Source: Thermomonas sp. XSG (lineage in GTDB: Bacteria; Pseudomonadota; Gammaproteobacteria; Xanthomonadales; Xanthomonadaceae). Taken from it: a stretch of 64,000 nt of DNA. Position numbers and translations under genes: made by a program. The notes beneath the pieces are model-generated. The model was not told where the DNA came from, did not search any database, and saw nothing but the letters and a program-made list of their open reading frames with translations. Location of the stretch: positions 248,001 through 312,000 of the forward strand of contig NZ_CP061497.1 of the NCBI RefSeq assembly GCF_014678725.1, read 5' to 3'. Shown piece after piece: positions 45,172 through 54,541 of this stretch (position 1 is the first letter of the stretch; each line of letters opens with the position of its first letter).

Positions 45172-46194
45172 ATGGATCGCATCCCGACGCTGTCGTCAGG
45201 CACCCTCATCGGAACGCTTGCGGAGTCGCTGGAGAACGCCAGGTCGCTGGAGGAGCTGGTCAGGCCGCTGCTGGAACTGCTGGAAGCGACCACCGGCCTG
45301 GAATCGACCTACATGACCACCATCGACGAACAGGCCGGCGTCCAGCACATCCTGTTCGCCCGCAATTCGGACCGCCTGCAGATTCCGGAAGGGCTGTCGG
45401 TGCCCTGGAACGACACCCTGTGCAAGCGCGCGCTCGAGGAGGGCCGCAACTACACGGACGACGTGGAAGGTTGCTGGGGCGATTCCGATGCCGCGCGCAC
45501 GCTGGGCATCGCCACCTACGCCAGCGTGCCCATCCATGGCGCCGAAGGCGCCCTCTACGGCACCCTGTGCGCTGCCAGCGGGCAGCGCCAGCCGCTCCAG
45601 GACGGCGCCGAACGGGTCATGCGCCTGTTCGCCCACCTGATCAGCCAGCAGGTCGAGCGCGAGGCCCTGCTCAACCGCCTCAAGGCCACCAACGCGCAGC
45701 TGCATCTGAATGCGATGACGGACGTGGTGACCGGCCTCGCCAACCGCCGCGCGCTGATGGAGGAGTTGCAGCGGCGCCTGCAGCTGCGCAAGCGCACCGG
45801 CACCGAGGTGCTGATCGCCTTCATCGATCTCGACGGCTTCAAGCGGATCAACGACGTGCACGGCCACGACGCCGGCGACCGTTTCCTCGCGGCCATCGGC
45901 CGCGCCCTGGCCAGCTGCATGCGCGCCGACGATTTCTGCGGGCGCCTGGCGGGCGATGAATTCGTGGTGATCGGCACGGTCTGCTCGGCCTCGGACACCT
46001 GCCAGCAGGCCCTGGAAGTGCGGCTGCGCGCGGCCTGCAGCGGGCAGTTCGAGCTGGGCAGCGCCAGCATCGCCTACAGCGGCCCCAGCATCGGCGTGAT
46101 CCGCGCTGGCGAAGGCGATGCGGAAACGGAGCTGGCCCGCGCGGACCAGGCGATGTACCAGGACAAGCGCAAACGGCGCGGCGCTGCTTCTTAG
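45172..46194 (+). CDS. GAF-GGDEF protein with degenerate AGDEF motif
   Basis: A 340-residue protein with an N-terminal GAF domain (about residues 18-160) and a C-terminal GGDEF-type domain (about 178-335). The [18 protein letters not shown] loop is intact but the signature reads AGDEF at 260-264, with the first glycine replaced by alanine, and RADD serves as the I-site. Some AGDEF proteins are still active cyclases, so activity is uncertain. The gene is divergent from pyrC and its stop lies 41 bases from the stop of the convergent GGDEF-EAL gene. Confidence 0.85.
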   Translation: MDRIPTLSSGTLIGTLAESLENARSLEELVRPLLELLEATTGLESTYMTTIDEQAGVQHILFARNSDRLQIPEGLSVPWNDTLCKRALEEGRNYTDDVEGCWGDSDAARTLGIATYASVPIHGAEGALYGTLCAASGQRQPLQDGAERVMRLFAHLISQQVEREALLNRLKATNAQLHLNAMTDVVTGLANRRALMEELQRRLQLRKRTGTEVLIAFIDLDGFKRINDVHGHDAGDRFLAAIGRALASCMRADDFCGRLAGDEFVVIGTVCSASDTCQQALEVRLRAACSGQFELGSASIAYSGPSIGVIRAGEGDAETELARADQAMYQDKRKRRGAAS

Positions 46195-46235
46195 TCGCCG
46201 GCTGCGGTCACAGGCGCGCGGCCCCGCCCCTTGCG

Positions 46236-49163
46236 TCACCGGTCCGCCGGTCCCGCCCCCAACGGCGCCGGCCGCGCAAACAGATAGCCCTGCCCCAGCT
46301 CGCAGCCCAACGCCAGCAGCGCCTGGCGCTGGGCCTCCGTCTCGATGCCCTCGGCCACCACTTCCATGCGCTGCGCCCGCGACAGCGCCAGGATCGCCCG
46401 CACCACCGCGGTGCTGCCGCTTTCGTCGTCGGGCGACAGGTCGCAGATGAACGAACGGTCGATCTTGAGGGTGTGCATCCGGAAACGGTGCAGGTAGCTC
46501 AGCGAGGAATAGCCGGTGCCGAAATCGTCCAGCGCCACCATCACCCCGCAGTCGGCGAGCTGGCGGAACACCTCGCCGATCTTTTCCGCGTTCTCCAGCA
46601 GCGCGCCTTCGGTCACCTCGATGCGGACCTGCGAAGGCGCGATGCGGTGCGCCCGCAGCAGGGCCATCAGCCGCGCCACCAGGCCCGGCGCGCCGAAATG
46701 CCGCGGCGAGAAGTTGACGTTCACGTACTGCTCCGGCCGCAGCAGCGAAGGCAGCAGCTCCAGCGTGCGCGTGAACACCGCCCAGTCCAGCGCCTCCAGG
46801 CTGCCGTTGCCCTCGGCCACCGGCAGGAACGCCGCGGGCGCGAGCACCCCGCGCTGCGGGTGGTGCCAGCGCGCCAGCGCCTCGTAACCCACCACCCCGC
46901 CGTCGGACAGCCGCACGATGGGCTGGAACCACGGCACCAGTTCGCAGCGCTCCATCGCCCGCCGCAGGTCGCTTTCCACCTCCAGCAGCTGCAGCGCGCG
47001 CGCATGCAGCGCCTCGTCGAAGACTTCGATGCGGTCGCGCCCGCCGGCCTTGGCGCGGTACATCGCGATATCGGCATCGCGCAGCAGCTCTTCCGGCTGG
47101 GTGTAGTGCGGCGCGCTCAGGGCGATGCCGACGCTCACGCTGCTGTACAGCTCCTTGCCCTGCACCCGCACCGGCGCCTCCATCGCCTTCACGATGCGTT
47201 GGCCCATGCGCAGCGCCGCGTCGGGCCCGTTCACCTCCATCAGGATCGCGAACTCGTCGCCGCCCAACCGCGCCACCATGTCGCGGCCGCTGCGCACGCA
47301 GCGCGAAAAGCGCGCCGCCACTTCCTGCAGCAGCGCGTCGCCGACCAGGTGCCCCACCGAATCGTTGATGACCTTGAACCGGTCCAGGTCCATGAACAGG
47401 ACCGCGAAGCCGTAGCCCTGCTCGCGCTGCCCGTGCGCCAGCGCGCGCTGGAGCTGGTCGCGCAGGTAGGCGCGGTTGGGCAGGCCGGTGAGCGAATCGT
47501 GCAGCACCTGGTACTTGAGCTGGCGCTCCACGTCCTCGCGCACGCGGATCTGCTCCGACAGCTCGGCGGTGCGCGCCTCCACCCGCTGCTCCAGTTCGGC
47601 GTTGGCATCCTTCAGCTCCGCGGCGGCGCGCTGGCGTTCCAGGCCGCTGGCGATCTGGTAGCTGATGAAGGTGAGCAGATCGCGTTCGCTGGCGCTGTAG
47701 CAGTGGCCGCTGGTGTAGTTCTGCACCGCCAGCAGGCCCAGCACGCGTTCGCCCGCCACCAGCGGCACGCCCAGCCACGCCATCGACTGCTGCCCGATCA
47801 CGTCCAGTTCGCCGGACGCCTGCAGCGCCTCGAACTGCGCCCGGATCGCCGGGTCCGCCATGTCCACCAACAGCGGCTTGCCCTGGCGGATCACGTACTC
47901 GCTGATGCCGCGGCCCACCCGCCGGCTTTCCGCGGTGCCGCCGGTTTCGTCCACGTAGTACGGGAAGTGCAGCCACTCGCCGTCGGCCGAGAGCAGCGCG
48001 ATGTAGAAATTGCGCGCGTCCAGGAACTGCCCGACGATCCCGTGCACCGCGTGATAGAACCCGTCGGGGTCGGTGGCGGTATGCGACAGCTCGGCGATCC
48101 GGTACAGCGCCTCCTGGATGCGCTCCGAACGCTGCCGCTCCTGTACCTCCAGGGTGAGCGCCTGGGTACGCTCGGCCACCCGCCGCTCCAACTCCTCCTG
48201 CTGCAGCTTGCGGTCCACGGCATTGAGGATGTGGCTGCCAACGTAGGACAGCAGCGCCTGGTCGGAGGTGGTGTAACGGGGCCGCTCGATGTAGCTCTGC
48301 ACCACCAGCACGCCGCGCACCGCCTCGCCCACCAGGATCGGCACGCCCAGCCAGTCGAAGCATTCCTCGCCGATGTCGCGCATCGGCCCGGACACCTGCG
48401 CGCGCAATTGGTCCAGCGCGCCCATCAGCGGGCGCCGGTCGCGGATGCAGTACCAGGTCAGGCCGCGCTCCATCACCGACATCGAGATGAATTCGTTGGC
48501 GTTGCGGATGACCGGATCGACGGTATCGACCAGGTAGATGAAGCGCAGCGCGTCGCTGCTCTCTTCGTACAGGGCGATGTAGAAGTTCTCGGCATACATG
48601 AACCTCCCGACGATGGCATGCAGTTCTCGCAGCATCGCGTTCAGGTCCATGCCGGAGCTGGCCATGTCGGCAATCTGGAACAGCGCCGCCTGCAGCTGCT
48701 CGGATCGCGCCAGCGCCTGCAGCGAGCCGGTGAGGTGGCGGCGCTCCAGCACCGCATCCGCCACCGGCGCCAGCAGCGCGCAGGCGCGGTCCAGCAACGC
48801 CGCGTCCGCATGGGCGGGCAGCAGGAGCGCGATGCCGCCGGTGGCATCGCGCGCCAGCAACCGCACGCCCCGACCGCCATCGGCGCCGGCGGCAACCGGG
48901 TCGCCACCGGCCTGCAGGATCGCCAGCAGCGCTGCATCCGCGGCCGGCGCCAGCCCGGCCGGCACGGTGCCGCTGGTGCCATCCGCCATCCACCACGCCA
49001 CCGTCGCCGGCGCCGCGCCGGCCTCGGCCAGCGCGTGGGCAATCCCTTCCGCCAGCGCAGGCAGCGAAGGAGATTGCAGCAGTGCTTCCAGCATCGCCCC
49101 TAGCGCCAGCGGGTCGCCGAACGGAACGGTCAGCGGCGCTGGGCGGGATGCGTGTGTCGTCAT
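46236..49163 (-). CDS. GAF-GAF-GGDEF-EAL dual cyclic di-GMP protein
   Basis: A 975-residue protein with an N-terminal part of about 140 residues, two GAF-type domains (about 175-320 and 365-510) joined by coiled coils, a GGDEF domain (about 555-715) with GGDEF at 634-638 and no RxxD I-site (SGRD instead), and a C-terminal EAL domain (about 730-970) with YEALARW near 759. The EAL domain keeps the NVNFSPRHF, EVTEGAL and DDFGTGYSSLSYL metal-binding segments, so phosphodiesterase activity is likely. The start at 49163 was preferred to one 36 codons upstream. Confidence 0.9.
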   Translation of the reverse strand: MTTHASRPAPLTVPFGDPLALGAMLEALLQSPSLPALAEGIAHALAEAGAAPATVAWWMADGTSGTVPAGLAPAADAALLAILQAGGDPVAAGADGGRGVRLLARDATGGIALLLPAHADAALLDRACALLAPVADAVLERRHLTGSLQALARSEQLQAALFQIADMASSGMDLNAMLRELHAIVGRFMYAENFYIALYEESSDALRFIYLVDTVDPVIRNANEFISMSVMERGLTWYCIRDRRPLMGALDQLRAQVSGPMRDIGEECFDWLGVPILVGEAVRGVLVVQSYIERPRYTTSDQALLSYVGSHILNAVDRKLQQEELERRVAERTQALTLEVQERQRSERIQEALYRIAELSHTATDPDGFYHAVHGIVGQFLDARNFYIALLSADGEWLHFPYYVDETGGTAESRRVGRGISEYVIRQGKPLLVDMADPAIRAQFEALQASGELDVIGQQSMAWLGVPLVAGERVLGLLAVQNYTSGHCYSASERDLLTFISYQIASGLERQRAAAELKDANAELEQRVEARTAELSEQIRVREDVERQLKYQVLHDSLTGLPNRAYLRDQLQRALAHGQREQGYGFAVLFMDLDRFKVINDSVGHLVGDALLQEVAARFSRCVRSGRDMVARLGGDEFAILMEVNGPDAALRMGQRIVKAMEAPVRVQGKELYSSVSVGIALSAPHYTQPEELLRDADIAMYRAKAGGRDRIEVFDEALHARALQLLEVESDLRRAMERCELVPWFQPIVRLSDGGVVGYEALARWHHPQRGVLAPAAFLPVAEGNGSLEALDWAVFTRTLELLPSLLRPEQYVNVNFSPRHFGAPGLVARLMALLRAHRIAPSQVRIEVTEGALLENAEKIGEVFRQLADCGVMVALDDFGTGYSSLSYLHRFRMHTLKIDRSFICDLSPDDESGSTAVVRAILALSRAQRMEVVAEGIETEAQRQALLALGCELGQGYLFARPAPLGAGPADR

Positions 49164-49423
49164 AGGCGAATGGCCCGCATGGGAAGCAACCCGGTCCCCC
49201 ACGGTAACGGCCGCCAGCCCGGCGGATGAAGGCCGCGGCGCCCCGAATGCCGAATGCGTGCGCCCGATCACGCCGGGTCAGGAAGGTGAAGCCGCGCGTT
49301 GGCGAAAGCGGCCGACCAGTCGATCACGGCGGGCAACCGATTGTTGCCCCGCTCCACCACCGGGTGCTGGCGGATGCCGGCCACATCGCGGCGCGGCAGC
49401 CACAACCTCCCGCCATCGGGACA

Positions 49424-50140
49424 TCAGTCGATCAGCGCCTTGCGCAAACGCGCGTGGGAAATTGTCCCTGACACCTTTTTGTTGGTTTTTGCTTGCGCGA
49501 ATGCCGGGAAGGTCTCCGCGATCGATGCCTTGTCCGGCAGGATGTAGAACACGCCTCCTCGCTCGAAGGCCGGACGGATGACCTGCTCGTAGAATTCCGG
49601 CGAGACGTTGATGCAGCCGTGGGTGACGCGATTGTCGTCCGGCGACGGCGATGCCAGGCGTTCGGCGCGCCGCTCGGCCGGAACGCCGGTCGCGGTGGGG
49701 TGCATGGAGACAGCGGAATCGTAGTCCACCCACAGCACGCGCCCCGCGTCGATGGACGGACCAAAGCCGCCAATGAAGCGACCGGCAGGCGTGGTGCGGT
49801 CGCGGCCCGGGATCTCGCGCAGCGCAAGACCGGCAACGCCGGGGGCCGAATGGTCGCCGACCGCCGATCCGAACAAGCCAGGCGCCGCGCCACGCGCGCG
49901 GCCGTCGCCAGCAAAGACCAGCACCTGCGCCGCGGCCTTGTCGATGATCGCGAATGGATAGCCATGACTGTCCTTGGACGCGACCACCCAGCCCGCAAGC
50001 TCGATCACCGTGTCGGAGACCTTCTGGTCCGGCGGAAGCAGGTCCACGGTGGCAACCGGCGACGCAGCGGTACGCTCGGCGGCGTGGGCCACGCCGGCAG
50101 TCGTGACGGCGAAGGCCAATGCGAATGCAGCGGGCAACAC
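49424..50140 (-). CDS. L,D-transpeptidase, YkuD-type
   Basis: A periplasmic peptidoglycan cross-linking or anchoring enzyme with the YkuD catalytic segment RVTHGCINVSPEFYEQVI near residues 169-186, in which H and C are catalytic. The GTG at 50140 gives a hydrophobic signal (LPAAFALAFAVTTAGVAHA) that lacks a positive n-region. An ATT 30 bases upstream (50170) has GAGG nine bases before it and would add MRTRTHSAIR, restoring a good n-region; I report the GTG as conventional. The last codons include a REP-like sequence at 49455-49480. The protein has 238 residues from the GTG. Confidence 0.85.
   Translation of the reverse strand: MLPAAFALAFAVTTAGVAHAAERTAASPVATVDLLPPDQKVSDTVIELAGWVVASKDSHGYPFAIIDKAAAQVLVFAGDGRARGAAPGLFGSAVGDHSAPGVAGLALREIPGRDRTTPAGRFIGGFGPSIDAGRVLWVDYDSAVSMHPTATGVPAERRAERLASPSPDDNRVTHGCINVSPEFYEQVIRPAFERGGVFYILPDKASIAETFPAFAQAKTNKKVSGTISHARLRKALID
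49455..49480 (-). repeat. REP-like element inside the 3' end of the transpeptidase gene
   Basis: On the minus strand AAAAAGGTGTCAGGGACAAT and the following TTCCCA align with the REPs flanking the RAYT gene (GGGTCAGGTTCACTTCCC). It encodes part of the tail NKKVSGTISHA of the L,D-transpeptidase. It could be a third REP subfamily; identification is by eye. Confidence 0.45.
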
Positions 50141-50272
50141 CCGGATCGCGGAATGTGTGCGAGTACGAATGGGACTTTACCTCGATAGACCGGATGGCAA
50201 CCGAAGCCCGGTGGTCGTCAATGACCACCGGGTTCCGGTTCGCACCGTGCGGCGCGAATCCTGCAAGCGCGA

Positions 50273-50542
50273 TCAACCGCGCGGCGTGCGGCGCGGCGCC
50301 GTTTCAAGCTGCTGGACGCGGCCCTCCAGCGAATCAAGGCGCCGGTTGGCCTGCTGCGCGCCCTGGTTGGCCGATTCGGCGCTCTGGGCCGCGCTCTGCA
50401 CCTGCGTGTCCAGCTGGTCCAAACGCGAGTTGACCCGCGCGAAGTCGTCATCGTACGTGGCACAGGCGGAAAGGCCCACGGCAGCGGCGAGAGCCACGCC
50501 AAGCAGACGCGCATTCGCCAGGTGTCGTTTGGTCAGAGACAT
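50273..50542 (-). CDS. Small Lpp-like coiled-coil lipoprotein
   Basis: An 89-residue lipoprotein. Start 50542 has a GGAG SD and gives a signal ending in the lipobox VGLSAC. After it comes a long coiled coil with regular heptads (RVNSRLDQLDTQVQSAAQSAESANQ and a following RRLDSLEGRVQQLE), as in Lpp/OprI murein lipoproteins, but the tail is RRTPRG and lacks the terminal lysine that links Lpp to peptidoglycan. It may be a trimeric outer-membrane lipoprotein. The L,D-transpeptidase gene lies downstream on the same strand, and such enzymes attach Lpp to murein, which makes the pairing notable. Confidence 0.75.
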   Translation of the reverse strand: MSLTKRHLANARLLGVALAAAVGLSACATYDDDFARVNSRLDQLDTQVQSAAQSAESANQGAQQANRRLDSLEGRVQQLETAPRRTPRG

Positions 50543-50662
50543 CTCCAATCTCCTTTGGTTGGTGGTGGAACAACGACAGCGCGGCGCTCCTGCCGGCTTC
50601 CTGCCCCGCGTGAAGCTGACACCGGACAACGTTGGCACATGGTGAAGACGGCGGAATTGGCG

Positions 50663-51859
50663 TCAGGGACGATTCAGGCGTTTGGCAGTTCCCACCAACC
50701 CGGCCAGTGCAAGCAGCGCAAAGGCAGCGCCTGCATGGAAGGTGTAGGACGCACCGAGGCGATCCCACAGCAACCCGGCCACCACGCTGGCCACCAGCAT
50801 CGCCACGCCGCTGACCAGATTGAAGAAGCCGAATGCGGTCCCGCGAAGCTCCGGCTGCGCCGTGTCGGCGACCATCGTGGCAAGCAGTCCCTGCGTCATC
50901 CCCATGTGCACGCCCCACAGCGCCACCCCGGCCAGCACCGTCGACCAATGGTTCCCCAATGCAAGTACCAGATCCGCAGCGATCAGCACCACCAGGCCCC
51001 ACGCCAGCAGGCGCTTGTGGCTTACCCGATCCGAGAGCTGCCCGAACGGATAAGCCGAACCCGCGTAGACCAGGTTCATGACCACCATCACCAGCGGCAC
51101 CAGCGCCACCGGGATCCCACCCTGCTGGGCGCGCAGCACCAGAAAGGCCTCACTGAAGCGGGCGAGCGTGAACACCGCGCCAACCGCGACCACCCACCAG
51201 TACGCCGTGCCGAGCCGTTTCAGGTTGGCTTTCTGGATCGGATTGACCCGCTTCCGACTCTCGTGATGCGGCGGCTCACGCACTCCAAACACCAGCAACG
51301 CCACCGCCAGCAACCCTGGAATCATCGCGACCCAGAACACCCGCCGGAAGTCATTGGCCCACAGCAGCATCAATCCGACCGCAAGAAGAGGCCCGACAAA
51401 GGCACCCACGGTATCCAGCGACTGCCGCAGCCCGAACGCCGCCCCGCGCACTTCCGGCGGGGCGATGTCCGCCACCAGCGCATCGCGCGGCGCGCCGCGC
51501 ACGCCCTTGCCGATGCGATCGATGAAGCGCGCGCACAACACCGTGGAGATATTCGGCGCGATCGCGAACAACGGCTTGCTCACCGCGCCCAGGGCATAGC
51601 CGGCGATGGCGAGCCCTTTGCGCTTGCCCAGATAGTCGCTGAGCGCGCCGGAGAAGACCTTCACGATCAACGCGGTGGATTCGGCGATGCCCTCGATGAT
51701 CCCGACCGCCAGCGCGCTGGCCCCGAGCACGCCGACCATGAAAAGCGGCAGCAGGCTGTGGATCATCTCCGAGGAGACATCCATGAGCAGACTGACGAAG
51801 CCAAGCGCCCACACGCCGGCCGGAATCCGTTTCGCGCTTCCCTTCAGCTGCGTGGTCAC
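50663..51859 (-). CDS. MFS transporter
   Basis: A 398-residue inner-membrane transporter with twelve predicted helices. FVSLLMDVSSEMIHSLLPLFM (residues about 21-41) and the loop RIGKGVRGAPRDALVADIAP (near 115-134) are typical of one MFS branch of unknown substrate. The loop between helices 6 and 7 (about 195-215) is charged (REPPHHESRKRVNPIQ). The start at 51859 is the only candidate with full first-helix sequence. It is divergent from the FKBP lipoprotein gene. Confidence 0.88.
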   Translation of the reverse strand: MTTQLKGSAKRIPAGVWALGFVSLLMDVSSEMIHSLLPLFMVGVLGASALAVGIIEGIAESTALIVKVFSGALSDYLGKRKGLAIAGYALGAVSKPLFAIAPNISTVLCARFIDRIGKGVRGAPRDALVADIAPPEVRGAAFGLRQSLDTVGAFVGPLLAVGLMLLWANDFRRVFWVAMIPGLLAVALLVFGVREPPHHESRKRVNPIQKANLKRLGTAYWWVVAVGAVFTLARFSEAFLVLRAQQGGIPVALVPLVMVVMNLVYAGSAYPFGQLSDRVSHKRLLAWGLVVLIAADLVLALGNHWSTVLAGVALWGVHMGMTQGLLATMVADTAQPELRGTAFGFFNLVSGVAMLVASVVAGLLWDRLGASYTFHAGAAFALLALAGLVGTAKRLNRP

Positions 51860-52043
51860 CGGCGCTTGGGCCTGGATGGGGAGATGGGGTTGGCCGCACT
51901 CTAGCAGCCGCGGCTACGCGCACGCGCGACGACTGGCGCGGCCCGGCGATAGCCCCACAAACCGCCAGCCGATGTTCGACTTCCCGATCGCGCTTGTTGT
52001 GCTGCAACGTATGCTGTCTCCCCCGTCCACCGCACCATCGACC

Positions 52044-52484
52044 ATGGCCTCTCGCGCACTTCGCCTGACCGCAACGCTGTCCGTCCTGCTGCTGACCGCC
52101 TGCAGCCAGCCGCCGCCATACACCGGTGGCGATGTCGCCGAACTGCAGCGCATCGACGTGGCGACGGGACAGGGCGCTGTCGCCATGGCCGGCGACGAAG
52201 TCAGCGTGCACTACACGGGTTGGCTCTACGACCAGAACGCGGCCGACAAGCGTGGCCAGAAATTCGACAGCTCCCGCGACCGCGGCCAGCCGTTCGTGTT
52301 CATGCTGGGCGCGGGCCGGGTCATCCGCGGCTGGGACGAAGGCGTTGCCGGCATGCGGGTGGGCGGCAAGCGCGAGCTCCACATCCCCGCCGCGCTCGGC
52401 TATGGCCGCGACGGTGCGGGCGACGTCATCCCGCCGGGCGCTTCACTGGTGTTCGAGGTGGAATTGCTGGACGTGCGTAAATGA
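52044..52484 (+). CDS. FKBP-type peptidyl-prolyl isomerase lipoprotein
   Basis: A 146-residue protein with a lipoprotein signal (SVLLLTAC lipobox near residues 13-20) followed by one FKBP domain (about 50-146) with VSVHYTGWLYD, FDSSRDRGQPFVFMLGAG, VIRGWDEGVAGMRVGGKREL and a final GASLVFEVELLDV. These are the conserved core and active-site residues. It should catalyse proline isomerisation in the periplasm. ATG 52044 gives a suitable signal; an ATG 11 codons earlier is possible. It converges with a lipoprotein gene through a REP-like element. Confidence 0.92.
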   Translation: MASRALRLTATLSVLLLTACSQPPPYTGGDVAELQRIDVATGQGAVAMAGDEVSVHYTGWLYDQNAADKRGQKFDSSRDRGQPFVFMLGAGRVIRGWDEGVAGMRVGGKRELHIPAALGYGRDGAGDVIPPGASLVFEVELLDVRK

Positions 52485-52508
52485 CGTCTCGCGTCTAGAA
52501 AGGGCGTC

Positions 52509-52549
52509 AAAAAAGGGGACGGGGGAATCAAGGTTGTTCAATTCCCACC
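52509..52549 (+). repeat. REP-like element overlapping a lipoprotein stop codon
   Basis: AAAAAAGGGGACGGGGGAAT followed by an inverted GGGAAT/ATTCCC pair forms a possible hairpin. It lies between two convergent genes and includes the last three codons and the stop of the lipoprotein gene at 52538. The composition and palindrome resemble REPs of the window, but this is a different subfamily. Confidence 0.35.
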
Positions 52550-53047
52550 GTCCTCCTTCGTCTGCACGGTGGCGAAGTTGTACAGCAGCCGGACCTGGCC
52601 GTTGCCGGCCCAGGCCATTGCCAGGGTCGCGCTGCGGTCGCCCTTGCGGTAGTACATGCTCGCGCCGCCGCGCGTGTCGACCGGCGAATAGTGGTTCTCG
52701 GTCCAAGCTGCGGCCAGCATCGCGGCCTGTGCCTGCCCCGCAAGGCTCAACACCTCGCCGCGGACCCGCAGTTCGACCGCGTGCGCGCCATCCTCTTCGT
52801 TGACCTCGACAACCGTATGGTCCGCGGGCAGGTAGACGTCCTTTGGGAACCATTCGGGAAGGGCGACGGGGACGGCCGCGGGCTCCGCGACCACATCCGC
52901 GGCGCCGACCGGAGCCGCGGTATCCGTGCCCGCGACAGCGGCATCAGGGGTCGCGCCGGCGACATTGGCGGCCTCCTTGCGATCGCCGCCACAGGCGCTC
53001 AAGGCGGTCGCCACCGCCAACGCCAGCGCGAGGGAATATCGATGCAT
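52538..53047 (-). CDS. Lipoprotein of unknown function
   Basis: A 169-residue predicted lipoprotein (start 53047, MHRYSLALAL, lipobox TALSAC), with an Ala/Val/Pro-rich linker (residues about 24-60) and a compact C-terminal domain with WFPKDVYLPADHTVVEV and YYRKGDRSATLAMAWAG. The last segment suggests a beta-rich fold. I do not recognise the family. Its end is overlapped by a REP-like element. It converges with the FKBP gene. Confidence 0.65.
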   Translation of the reverse strand: MHRYSLALALAVATALSACGGDRKEAANVAGATPDAAVAGTDTAAPVGAADVVAEPAAVPVALPEWFPKDVYLPADHTVVEVNEEDGAHAVELRVRGEVLSLAGQAQAAMLAAAWTENHYSPVDTRGGASMYYRKGDRSATLAMAWAGNGQVRLLYNFATVQTKEDGGN

Positions 53048-53251
53048 GGTCAAACGGCCCGCGAAAAGAATCCGGAAATACTACACGCGGGAGAAAACCC
53101 GGACTGGGAGAATCATGCGATCCCCAACCGCCGAACCGGGGTCTCACCGATATCGGGCACCCGCTCGGCGACAAAGGCTGCAAGCAACACGTTCAAGCCT
53201 GCACGCTGCCACATCAAGCCAGGATCGAAGTTCCCGGCATTCCCATCCATG

Positions 53252-54406
53252 TCACCCAGCGCTGGGGGAACCGATGTGAAGCCGTGAACCTTCGCGCGCA
53301 CGTGCAGCCAAGGACTGCAGCTGATCATCCTCGCGCCCATCACTTGCGCAAACGCGGTTGCCGCCCAGTTCCTTGGCGTGGTACAGCGCCTGATCGACAC
53401 GCTGCAGCGCGGAGTCAAGCGTGTCGGCGGGGTGCAACACGGCCGTGCCCAGTGAGGCCGTCACCTGCGCGACCGGCGCCACCGGCACGGCCGTGATCGC
53501 CACGCGCAGGCGATCGGCGATGCCGTGCAGAGCCGCCGCATTGACGTCCGGCAGGATCACCAGGAACTCCTCGCCGCCCCAGCGCGCGATGCACTCGCTC
53601 GGCCTCAGCAGGCGCTCGCAGCTCGCGGCCACGGCGCGCAGCACGTCGTCGCCGGCCGGATGGCCGTAGGTGTCGTTGATGGCCTTGAAGCGATCGAGGT
53701 CGAGCATGACCAGCCCGGCCGCGCCACCGCGCGCCAACACGTCGCGGAGCACCCGCTCGCCGAACAGGCGGCTGTGCACCCCGGTGAGCGGGTCGCGATG
53801 CAACTGCACCTCGATGCCGTCGCGCTCGGAGGCCAGCCGCCGGATCTTCCCCGTGAGTCCGCGCTGCACGGGCAGCAGCACCACCAGGATGAGGCTGGCG
53901 GGGCCGAACGCCATGACCAGGTCCACACCGCGCGGCGTCCCCAGTTCCCCGGGGTGGGTCAGCAGGTAGACCAGCACCGGCGACGCCACCAGCAGCCAGC
54001 CGACCGCGGCGGCGACGTACGCGCGCCGCCCCGGCACGAAGATCATGAGCATCGCCATGAAGACGGCGAACAGCGACGATATCGGCGGCAGCATGTCGAT
54101 CAGCCGCAGCTCCGGCGACAGGCTTGCCTGCACCGTGTAAAGCCACGCGGGCGCGATCAGCGCGAGGGCCGCCAGGCACAGGGCGATGCGCGTGATGATG
54201 CCCACCCAGGCGGGCCGCAGCCACAGCGCGCAGAGGAGACCGGCAAACAACGCGCTGGCCACGGGCGGAAGCACCCGATCCATCGGGCGATGGACCGGGC
54301 CCAGCCAGTGGATCGCCGTCGCACAAACGCCCGCCAGCAGGGCCAGCGAGAGCATGACCATCATGGCGACGCGGAGGTACTGATCGTCTGGATCCTGCAC
54401 GGGCAT
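53252..54406 (-). CDS. Membrane diguanylate cyclase (GGDEF)
   Basis: A 384-residue protein with six or seven N-terminal helices (about residues 14-180) and a C-terminal GGDEF domain (about 205-362). Catalytic GGEEF is at 277-281 and DLDRFKAINDTYGHPAGDD is intact. The I-site position reads RPSE, which lacks the usual final aspartate, so product inhibition may be absent. The C-terminal tail of about 25 residues (GREDDQLQSLAARAREG) is extra. Start 54406 gives the first helix. It is the neighbour of the RAYT gene, with a REP between. Confidence 0.87.
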   Translation of the reverse strand: MPVQDPDDQYLRVAMMVMLSLALLAGVCATAIHWLGPVHRPMDRVLPPVASALFAGLLCALWLRPAWVGIITRIALCLAALALIAPAWLYTVQASLSPELRLIDMLPPISSLFAVFMAMLMIFVPGRRAYVAAAVGWLLVASPVLVYLLTHPGELGTPRGVDLVMAFGPASLILVVLLPVQRGLTGKIRRLASERDGIEVQLHRDPLTGVHSRLFGERVLRDVLARGGAAGLVMLDLDRFKAINDTYGHPAGDDVLRAVAASCERLLRPSECIARWGGEEFLVILPDVNAAALHGIADRLRVAITAVPVAPVAQVTASLGTAVLHPADTLDSALQRVDQALYHAKELGGNRVCASDGREDDQLQSLAARAREGSRLHIGSPSAG

Positions 54407-54438
54407 TCGGGGCTATCTGGGAGTGGGCAGTATAGGGA

Positions 54439-54456
54439 ACGGGGTCAGGTTCACTT
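54439..54456 (+). repeat. REP A, left of the RAYT transposase
   Basis: ACGGGGTCAGGTTCACTT at 54439-54456 is an 18-base perfect inverted match of the repeat at 55230-55247 on the far side of the transposase gene. It sits in an imperfect hairpin context (GGGAAC...TTCCC). Confidence 0.85.
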
Positions 54457-54541
54457 CCCACACGACTGCGGCATACCCACCGACCCATCACGCCTGCGTT
54501 GACCGATGGGCCACCGGCGCCGCCCGGGTGAGGCTGCCGCC

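Noticed and set aside
53113-53418. Open minus-strand frame with protein-like tail between a lipoprotein and the GGDEF gene
   Set aside because: It overlaps the well-supported GGDEF C-terminus, has no SD and no recognisable domain; it may be an old remnant but cannot be supported.
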